Source: RGIG6353 sp045531285
GTDB lineage: Bacteria; Bacillota; Clostridia; Oscillospirales; SIG627
Direction of reading: 5' to 3'
DNA: 24,727 nucleotides
Assembly: GCA_045531285.1 (NCBI GenBank)
Contig: JAZSDT010000107.1
Span: 1 to 24,727 of the forward strand
This document shows positions 6,747 through 12,487 of this stretch, piece after piece (the first letter of the stretch is position 1; each line of letters opens with the position of its first letter). The notes beneath the pieces are model-generated. The model saw nothing but the letters and a program-made list of their open reading frames with translations, was not told where the DNA came from and did not search any database. Made by a program: the position numbers and the translations under genes.

Positions 6747-7748
6747 ATGAAAAAACATCTTCTTTCAGAAGGAGGAAGCTTTTACAAGGCAAATCTCCAT
6801 TGCCATACCACAGTCTCCGACGGATGTAAAACCCCCGCAGAGATAAAAGAAATATACAAGAATATGGGATATTCCGTAGTGGCATATACCGACCACAGCG
6901 TTCTTGTTCCCCACCCCGAACTGAACGACGAGGGCTTTCTTGCGCTAAACGGCTTTGAAGCCGACGTGACCTGTCCCGATAACAGCATCGGTTACCACAA
7001 GACCTGTCACATCTGTTTTATTGCCCTGGACCCTGACAACATTACAATGCCATTTTTGTACAACACAGTATTTTTCAACAGACACGCCGACGTTGTTAAA
7101 TACAACTGCGGTAACTACAAGACTGTCTATTCACCCGAAGGCATCAGCGACATGATGAAAAAAGGCAACGAGGCAGGCTACTTTGTTACCTACAACCATC
7201 CCACCTGGTCTCTTGAGGAATATTCCGACTACGTTAACTACGACGGGATGCACGCCGTTGAAATGTTCAACGGAGGGTGCATCTGTGTGGGCTACGATGA
7301 TAACAATCCCCGTGTCTACGAGGATCTGCTACGCAACGGAAAGAAAATATACTGCATCGGCACAGACGATAATCATAACCGTGCAGAAGTGGGCTCGCCA
7401 TGTTGTGACTCAGGCTGGGCGTTCACTATGATAAAGGCGGACAGCCTCGCCTACTCAGACGTCACAAAGGCGCTTATACAAGGCAATTTCTATGCATCCG
7501 AGGCTCCCGAGATATACGAGCTGACCTGGGACAACGGAGAGGTACATATCAAATGCTCTCCTGCTGCCCGTATTACTATCACATATGACGTAAGGCTCGC
7601 ATTTGCGGAAAACGCGCCCAAGGGCGAGACGGTTACAGAGGCAACTTTCAAAACCGATTATGATTTCAAATGGTTCAGGCTTACCGTTATCGACCGCGAG
7701 GGAAAACGTGCCTGCACTAATGCATATTACTATGACGATCTTAAATAA
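6747..7748 (+). CDS. PHP domain metal-dependent phosphoesterase-like protein
   Basis: A 333-residue protein. Its N-terminal two thirds hold a full set of PHP-domain metal ligands: NLHCH (H18, H20), SDG (D25), TDH (D49, H50), GFEA (E71), CHI (H88), YNHP (H151) and GTDDNH (D207/D208, H210). PHP enzymes hydrolyse phosphate esters such as 5'-phosphonucleosides or histidinol phosphate using two or three metals. The C-terminal part (about 255-333) looks like a beta-rich extra domain with no recognised motif. The frame opens at TTG 6720, but the ATG at 6747 has AGGAGG six bases upstream and was chosen. It leads an operon with a SulP transporter 24 bp downstream; no functional link between the two is obvious. 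The substrate is unknown. Confidence 0.85.
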   Translation: MKKHLLSEGGSFYKANLHCHTTVSDGCKTPAEIKEIYKNMGYSVVAYTDHSVLVPHPELNDEGFLALNGFEADVTCPDNSIGYHKTCHICFIALDPDNITMPFLYNTVFFNRHADVVKYNCGNYKTVYSPEGISDMMKKGNEAGYFVTYNHPTWSLEEYSDYVNYDGMHAVEMFNGGCICVGYDDNNPRVYEDLLRNGKKIYCIGTDDNHNRAEVGSPCCDSGWAFTMIKADSLAYSDVTKALIQGNFYASEAPEIYELTWDNGEVHIKCSPAARITITYDVRLAFAENAPKGETVTEATFKTDYDFKWFRLTVIDREGKRACTNAYYYDDLK

Positions 7749-7772
7749 TTAACAACAAAAGAGGTGCTTTCT

Positions 7773-9035
7773 TTGAATACTTTTATCCCCGAATTTTTTA
7801 AATGTATGAAAACCTATTCCAAGCAACAGCTTGTAAAAGACCTTGTAGCAGGTATCATCGTAGCGATAATTGCGCTTCCGCTGTCAATTGCTCTTGCAAT
7901 TGCTTCGGGAGTCGGTCCTCAAATAGGTCTTTACACAGCCATCGTAGCGGGCTTTATTATCTCGTTCTTGGGCGGCAGCCGCGTTCAGATAGCAGGTCCT
8001 ACAGCCGCTTTTGCAGGAATCGTAGCAGGTATTGTTGCAACCAAGGGAATGGACGGGCTTGTCATAGCCACTCTCATGGCAGGTGCCGTATTGATACTTA
8101 TGGGCCTTCTCAGACTCGGCGGTCTCATACGTTTTATTCCGCAATCTATAACGGTCGGCTTTACGGCAGGTATCGCCGTTACCATTCTCATCGGTCAGTT
8201 AAAGGACTTTTTTGGACTTACCTTTACTCACTCTCCTGTGGAAACTATGGAAAAAGTTGCAGAGGTAATTGCAACCTTCTCTACAGTAAACCTTACGGCA
8301 GTAATTGTGGGAGCTTTGTCACTGGTTGTACTCATATTACTTCCAAAGCTTCTTCCAAAGGTTCCTGCCTCCCTCATTGCAGTTATACTTATGTCCCTGG
8401 CAGTCAAATTTCTTTCACTTGACGTTAATACCATAGGCTCTCTTTATCCCGATATGCCATTGACGTTGCCTAAATTCTCACTGCCCGATTTCAGCAAGGT
8501 CGATATAGTCGGTCTTATTCCCGACGCCGTTACTATTGCAGTGCTTGCCGCGGTTGAATCGCTTCTCTCCTGTGTTGTTGCAGACAAAATGATAGGTGCT
8601 AAGCACAATTCCAATATGGAGCTGGTAGCACAGGGTGTCGGAAACATCGGCTCGGCACTTTTTGGAGGAATCCCCGCAACAGGAGCTATAGCTCGTACGG
8701 CGGCAAATATCAAAAACGGCGGAAGAACACCTGTTGCCGGTATGGTACATGCAGTTGTACTCCTTGGCGTTCTTGCAATCTTTATGCCCTACGCTTCCCT
8801 GATCCCGATGCCAACCATTGCGGCAATACTTTTTGTTGTTGCATACAATATGAGCGAATGGCGCGAGTTTGTAAAAATAGTTAAAAGTCATCCCATAACA
8901 GACACTCTCGTTTTGGTACTTACATTTGTTCTCACAGTGGTATTTGACCTTGTTGTAGCCATTGCCGTAGGTCTGGTTGTACACTATGCTATCGTACTTA
9001 TTAAAAAACTTTTAAAAGGAAATAAAAATGGATAA
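7773..9035 (+). CDS. SulP family inorganic anion transporter without STAS domain
   Basis: A 420-residue, highly hydrophobic protein with about eleven or twelve membrane segments. The first one follows VKDLVAGIIVAIIALP, and the signature GSRVQIAGPTAAF follows, the substrate-site loop of SulP/SLC26 carriers (sulfate, bicarbonate or dicarboxylates). SLC26-type bacterial proteins normally run to 500-600 residues with a cytoplasmic STAS domain; this one stops soon after the last membrane segment with the basic tail LIKKLLKGNKNG. No STAS sequence follows downstream, so this looks like a naturally short form rather than a frameshift. The frame opens at GTG 7764, but the GTG is part of the GAGGTG ribosome site, so TTG at 7773 is preferred. 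The stop overlaps the Lrp-type gene by eight bases. Confidence 0.88.
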   Translation: MNTFIPEFFKCMKTYSKQQLVKDLVAGIIVAIIALPLSIALAIASGVGPQIGLYTAIVAGFIISFLGGSRVQIAGPTAAFAGIVAGIVATKGMDGLVIATLMAGAVLILMGLLRLGGLIRFIPQSITVGFTAGIAVTILIGQLKDFFGLTFTHSPVETMEKVAEVIATFSTVNLTAVIVGALSLVVLILLPKLLPKVPASLIAVILMSLAVKFLSLDVNTIGSLYPDMPLTLPKFSLPDFSKVDIVGLIPDAVTIAVLAAVESLLSCVVADKMIGAKHNSNMELVAQGVGNIGSALFGGIPATGAIARTAANIKNGGRTPVAGMVHAVVLLGVLAIFMPYASLIPMPTIAAILFVVAYNMSEWREFVKIVKSHPITDTLVLVLTFVLTVVFDLVVAIAVGLVVHYAIVLIKKLLKGNKNG

Positions 9036-9471
9036 TATAGATATAAAGATTCTATCCTGTCTCAAGGAAAACTCAAGAATGAACGCAACAGCCATAGGCG
9101 ATAAAATCAATCTGTCAACCTCGGCAGTGCTTGAACGTATCAAAAAGCTTGAATCTTCGGGGGTTATAGTAAAGTATACTACCATTGTTGACAACGAAAA
9201 AATCGGCAAGGGCATTACGGTCTTTATCTCGGTAAGTCTTGAGCATCCCAAATTTGACGAAAACTTCCGTGAAGTGATTTCTCAAAATGAAGAAATAATC
9301 GAGTGCCATTACGTAACCGGTGACTATGACTATATGCTAAAGGGCATTACGTCATCAAGTAAGTCTCTTGAACAGCTTATCAATTTTGTAAAAAGCATTA
9401 ACGGAGTCAGCCACACAAAGACGCTGGTAGTAATGACCACAACAAAGAACGATTTTACGTCAATACAATAA
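9028..9471 (+). CDS. Lrp/AsnC family transcriptional regulator
   Basis: A 147-residue protein with the N-terminal winged helix-turn-helix of the family (DNIDIKILSCLKENSR, then NATAIGDKINLSTSAVLERI) and a C-terminal RAM ligand/oligomer domain (VFISVSLEHP, CHYVTGDYDYMLKG, TKTLVVM). Lrp/AsnC proteins form octamers or dimers and respond to amino acids or other small molecules. The ATG at 9028 lies inside the last codons of the SulP gene and has AAGGAAA upstream, so the two are translationally coupled. This suggests that the regulator acts on its own operon or senses what the transporter carries (inference). A short hairpin follows. The effector cannot be named. Confidence 0.9.
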   Translation: MDNIDIKILSCLKENSRMNATAIGDKINLSTSAVLERIKKLESSGVIVKYTTIVDNEKIGKGITVFISVSLEHPKFDENFREVISQNEEIIECHYVTGDYDYMLKGITSSSKSLEQLINFVKSINGVSHTKTLVVMTTTKNDFTSIQ

Positions 9472-9486
9472 GCATAGACATATAAA

Positions 9487-9513
9487 CAATGGGCGGATTT
9501 ATTCCGCCCATTG
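9487..9513. terminator. Hairpin shared by two convergent genes
   Basis: An 11-bp perfect stem CAATGGGCGGA / TCCGCCCATTG with loop TTTAT lies between the Lrp-type gene and the convergent lipoprotein gene, and covers the end of the latter. The T-tract is weak on both sides (TTTATATG on the minus strand, TCTGTCT on the plus strand), so its strength is uncertain. Confidence 0.6.
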
Positions 9514-10176
9514 TCTGTCTATAATTGCACCTATTTCACTTATTTGTTCCTGTGTCAACGATACTTGTTTTCCTTCGTGCCTTGCATATCCCTCAGACAT
9601 ATTTACGCCGTATGTACCAAACTCCGTTTCAAAGGTATAGTCGGGCAGGCATTTGCATACGTCGTCTTTGTAATCAAGGAATCTCAACAAATCGGTTATA
9701 GCCACAGAATCGCTTCCGGCAAAGGTTTTTTCCAGGCTTGTATCGATTCCTTTATATTTTATGGTTGTAAGCGTATTTCCGCAGTACACTGTGTCTTCAT
9801 GCTCTATTACGTTATCATTGCTTTCGGGAACGTAGCAGTCCTTGAAATAGTCTATTCCAAAGCGGTCCAGCTCTTTAATTCCTATCCTTCCGCTGTCAAG
9901 GGCATCTACCACGTTTTCGCTTGTCCCGTCGGAATAATATACCGTCACGTGCTGACTCTTGATACAGCTGAAAATATAGGTGTACTCACCGTCACTGTAA
10001 AACGGTTCCTCCGCATCCGAGCAATCAATATCCCCTGTTTTTGTTGCATCAACTATGTCGGTTACAAAAACTGCGGTCTCCAAGGTCTCGGGAGTTGCCA
10101 CGTAACAGGTTATGACTTCATCCTTGCAGGCGGTAAGAAAAATTGTGCAAAGCAATATAAACAATATTTTTTTCAT
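9499..10176 (-). CDS. Lipoprotein of unknown function
   Basis: A 225-residue protein beginning MKKILFILLCTIFLTAC, a lipoprotein signal with lipobox LTAC and lipidated Cys17, so it should be anchored outside the membrane. The mature part is acidic with several cysteines (for example ITC, IDC, FSC, KDCY, VYCG, VCKC) and alternating strands such as YIFSC and VTVYYSDG, suggesting a beta-rich domain. No catalytic motif or known family is recognised. The ribosome site AAGGAGG precedes the ATG. It stands alone, divergent from the folT operon and convergent with the Lrp gene, so context gives no role. Confidence 0.75.
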   Translation of the reverse strand: MKKILFILLCTIFLTACKDEVITCYVATPETLETAVFVTDIVDATKTGDIDCSDAEEPFYSDGEYTYIFSCIKSQHVTVYYSDGTSENVVDALDSGRIGIKELDRFGIDYFKDCYVPESNDNVIEHEDTVYCGNTLTTIKYKGIDTSLEKTFAGSDSVAITDLLRFLDYKDDVCKCLPDYTFETEFGTYGVNMSEGYARHEGKQVSLTQEQISEIGAIIDRQWAE

Positions 10177-10232
10177 ATATTTTTCCTCCTTTTGTCACTT
10201 AGACGAAAGCAACGTGATTTTGTTCCCAAATA

Positions 10233-10261
10233 TTGACAAAACACCTCGGATATGATATATT
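10233..10261 (+). promoter_or_regulatory. Promoter of the folT-folC operon
   Basis: TTGACA (10233-10238), a 17-nt spacer and TATATT (10256-10261) place transcription start at about 10268, directly at the first base of the THF riboswitch. Confidence 0.75.
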
Positions 10262-10269
10262 TATCATAT

Positions 10270-10363
10270 GCAGAGTAGAGTCAACTGCGTAAAGTGCTTA
10301 TCGGACGGGGAGTTGCCGATTTGACGAAGGTTTTCCGCGGTAGTTTGGCTCGCATCCCGCTGC
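10270..10363 (+). promoter_or_regulatory. THF (tetrahydrofolate) riboswitch, folT class
   Basis: The leader holds the conserved blocks of the THF aptamer in order: GAGTAGA (10273-10279), GCGTAAAGTG (10288 region), GACGAAGG (10323 region), CCGCGGT and GCATCCCGC. The closing stem P1 pairs GCAG (10270-10273) with CTGC (10360-10363). The class binds reduced folates and represses folate uptake genes. It precedes a FolT-type transporter gene, the usual target. Structure is by eye, without covariance scoring. Confidence 0.88.
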
Positions 10364-10386
10364 TACAATTAAAGAGACTCTTTTTG

Positions 10387-10421
10387 CCTCCTTAATGGTA
10401 GCTTACTTTAAGGAGGTATTT
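10387..10421 (+). promoter_or_regulatory. Ribosome-site-sequestering hairpin (riboswitch expression platform)
   Basis: CCTCCTTAA (10387-10395) pairs perfectly with TTAAGGAGG (10408-10416), which contains the folT ribosome site. The interior can extend through GTA-GCT-TAC (10398-10406). The stem is followed by TATTTTT just before the ATG. It can therefore hide the ribosome site, and may also act as a terminator. It lies 24 bases after the aptamer, as expected of an output switch. Confidence 0.65.
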
Positions 10422-10423
10422 TT

Positions 10424-10972
10424 ATGTCAAAAAAACAATTTAAGCTTATCAGTGTAAAGGAGTTGACCTGTGCGGCAACCTTTACCGCAATGAGTGTCAT
10501 TATCGGCATTTTCTGCAAGAATTTTATGAACTTTGGCGGCGGTCTTTTCAGAATCACGTTCGAGAATTTTCCGATAATCCTGTCGGGAATTTGCTTCGGT
10601 CCGATTGTAGGTGCACTGGTGGGCTGTGCCACAGACCTTATAAGCTATCTGCTTTCATCACAGATATACCCGCCAAACTTTATCGTTACACTGGGAGCAA
10701 TATCAATAGGTGCAATATCGGGCTTTGTTTCCCGACATATAGTAAAAAAACAAGGATATGCTCAGATTGCTACATCCGGTGTCCTTGCTCACCTTATCGG
10801 TTCTGTAATAATCAAGTCCATAGGGCTGTACACCTTTTACGGCATGGCAATACTATGGAGAATACCGTTGTATTTTGCCGTTGCAACAGTAGAAATAACC
10901 ATAATGTGTCTGTTGTACAGAAACAAAAATTTCAAAAATCTGATATCCGGCTTTAAAAGCCTCGGGAGGTAA
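10424..10972 (+). CDS. folT: Folate ECF transporter S component FolT
   Basis: A 182-residue membrane protein with about six membrane segments and the S-component layout: basic N-terminus, KELTCAATFTAMSVIIGIF in the first helix, the FRITFENFPIILSGI loop and GPIVGALVGCATDLISYLL. FolT binds folate and works with a shared energising module EcfAA'T encoded elsewhere. Assignment to folate rests mainly on context: a THF riboswitch lies in its leader and folC is two bases downstream. AAGGAGG is the ribosome site and lies inside the sequestering hairpin. Length is normal for S components. Confidence 0.88.
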   Translation: MSKKQFKLISVKELTCAATFTAMSVIIGIFCKNFMNFGGGLFRITFENFPIILSGICFGPIVGALVGCATDLISYLLSSQIYPPNFIVTLGAISIGAISGFVSRHIVKKQGYAQIATSGVLAHLIGSVIIKSIGLYTFYGMAILWRIPLYFAVATVEITIMCLLYRNKNFKNLISGFKSLGR

Positions 10973-10974
10973 AT

Positions 10975-12270
10975 ATGACCTACGAAGAAGCACTTGAATA
11001 CATTCATTCTGTTTGTTGGAAGGGCAGTAAGCCGGGTTTGGAAAGAACAGAACAGCTTCTTGCTCTGATGAACAATCCCGAAAAGAAGCTGAAATTCATA
11101 CACATAGCAGGAACAAACGGAAAAGGCTCTACCGCATCAATGACAGCAAACGTACTTCTGAAATCAGGGTATAAAGTCGGACTTTACACCTCGCCGTACA
11201 TCTTTGAATTCAACGAAAGAATGAGGGTAGACGGAGTAAACATTTCCAACCAAGAGCTTGCCGAAATAACCGATTTTGTTAAGCCTCTTGCAGAGTCAAT
11301 GGAGGATAAGCCTACGGAATTTGAGCTTGTCACCTGTATCGCTTTTGAATACTTTTACCGTCACCGCTGTGATATTGTATGTCTCGAGGTTGGTATGGGT
11401 GGAGAGCTTGACTCAACAAACGTAATTGAGCCTCCCGTCGCCTCGGTCATTACCAATATAGGATTAGACCATACGGATTTTCTCGGAGACACACTTGAAA
11501 AAATAGCCCAAACCAAGTCAAAGATAATAAAGAGTAACTCAACAGTCGTTCTGTACCGCTCAAATACCGAGGTAGAGACCGTTATAGAAGAAAGGTGCAA
11601 TGAAGTAAATGCTCGGCTTGTGAAGGCTGATTTCGATGCAGTTGTGCCTATTGAAGCGACACTGGAATACCAATCATTTGACTGGAAAAATCTCAAAGAA
11701 ATTAAGCTTCCGCTGTTAGGTGAGCACCAGTTAAAAAACGTGGCAACCGTTCTGACTCTCACAGAGGTATTACGTAACAAGGGCTATAAAATAACCGATG
11801 AAGCACTGAGAGACGGTCTTGAGAGTGCAGTGTGGCAGGGCAGATTTGAAATTGTGTGCCGTTCTCCCCTGTTTGTTGTTGACGGAGGTCACAACCCTCA
11901 ATGCATTGAATCCCTTGTAAAGAACGTTAAAAGCTATATTAAAAACAGACCTATTATAGTTCTCACGGGTGTGCTTGCAGACAAAGACTATGACAGTATG
12001 TATCGGGAAATGGCAGATATTGCCGACGAATTTATCACTGTTACCCCTCCAAATCCCAGAGCACTTACCTCCGATAAGCTGGCTGAATATCTAAGGACAC
12101 TTGGAGTAAATGCAACCCCCTGTCAAACCGTTGAGGACGGTGTTGCACTTGCTATGGAAAAGGCAAACACCTGTGGAGCCGTAATCGCATACGGTTCATT
12201 ATACATGGTAGCCGATATAGAAAATGCTGTTAAGCGGTCAGCGACCGCAGACAATGCTCGCCTATCGTAA
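10975..12270 (+). CDS. folC: Bifunctional folylpolyglutamate synthase/dihydrofolate synthase FolC
   Basis: A 431-residue Mur-ligase-type enzyme that adds glutamates to folates, which traps them in the cell. Visible motifs are the P-loop HIAGTNGKGSTAS (GTNGKGS at 46-52), YTSPYIFEFNERMRVDG, VGMGGELDSTNV and TNIGLDHTDFLG, and the C-terminal domain with VVDGGHNPQ. Spacing of two bases after folT and the shared THF riboswitch couple uptake with retention. Oddly, the last residues after IENAVKRS (ATADNARLS and stop) are encoded by dispersed repeat unit B. The natural C-terminus has thus been replaced or extended by the repeat, probably without harm because it lies beyond the last conserved strand (IAYGSLYMV). 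Confidence 0.95.
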   Translation: MTYEEALEYIHSVCWKGSKPGLERTEQLLALMNNPEKKLKFIHIAGTNGKGSTASMTANVLLKSGYKVGLYTSPYIFEFNERMRVDGVNISNQELAEITDFVKPLAESMEDKPTEFELVTCIAFEYFYRHRCDIVCLEVGMGGELDSTNVIEPPVASVITNIGLDHTDFLGDTLEKIAQTKSKIIKSNSTVVLYRSNTEVETVIEERCNEVNARLVKADFDAVVPIEATLEYQSFDWKNLKEIKLPLLGEHQLKNVATVLTLTEVLRNKGYKITDEALRDGLESAVWQGRFEIVCRSPLFVVDGGHNPQCIESLVKNVKSYIKNRPIIVLTGVLADKDYDSMYREMADIADEFITVTPPNPRALTSDKLAEYLRTLGVNATPCQTVEDGVALAMEKANTCGAVIAYGSLYMVADIENAVKRSATADNARLS

Positions 12271-12331
12271 CCTTTGCATATGTTCAAAAAAGCAAAACGG
12301 CGAGAGCGTAATAATAGAGAAATTTCCTATA
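12234..12331 (-). repeat. Dispersed repeat unit B
   Basis: Read on the minus strand: GGAAATT, CTCGCCG (left arm, 12304-12299), an inner pairing TTTGC/GCAAA, GTTACGATAGGCGAGCATTG (right arm GGCGAG, 12262-12257), then terminal hairpin GCGGTC-GCT-GACCGC (12248-12234). Compared with units A, D and E, the hairpin stem has changed AG/CT to TC/GA on both sides, which keeps pairing. It overlaps the 3' end and stop codon of folC. Confidence 0.75.
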
Positions 12332-12340
12332 AATAAAAAA

Positions 12341-12408
12341 GCGGTCAGCAACCGCAGGCAATGCTCGCCTATCGTAACGCATACAACAGCGAAGTTCGTT
12401 TAATGCAA
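12341..12408 (-). repeat. Dispersed repeat unit C
   Basis: Read on the minus strand: TTGCATTAAA, left arm TTCGCT (12393-12388), GTTACGATAGGCGAGCATTG (right arm GGCGAG, 12369-12364), terminal hairpin GCGGTT-GCT-GACCGC (12355-12341). Its interior is shortened by roughly 20 bases. Differences from unit B in both stems give G-U pairs when read in this orientation. It is 107 bp from unit B, arm to arm. Confidence 0.75.
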
Positions 12409-12429
12409 ATCCCTTGTATATAAAGTCAA

Positions 12430-12461
12430 AACGTGGATGTAAATTTTTTTACATCCACGTT
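12430..12461. terminator. Bidirectional intrinsic terminator between folC and the glycoside hydrolase gene
   Basis: A 14-bp perfect stem AACGTGGATGTAAA / TTTACATCCACGTT (12430-12443 with 12448-12461) closes a TTTT loop. Short T-runs flank it on both strands. It separates convergent transcripts. Confidence 0.8.
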
Positions 12462-12487
12462 ATTTGTATTTAGGTTTTGTGCGTAGG

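Noticed and set aside
7802..8422. Second-frame open stretch inside the SulP gene as a nested gene
   Set aside because: It is rich in Ser, Arg and Cys with no start signal; it arises from codon usage of the membrane protein.
9511..10236. Plus-strand frame of 241 codons opposite the lipoprotein gene
   Set aside because: The minus strand has a good ribosome site and a lipoprotein signal peptide; the plus frame shows neither and runs into the folT promoter.
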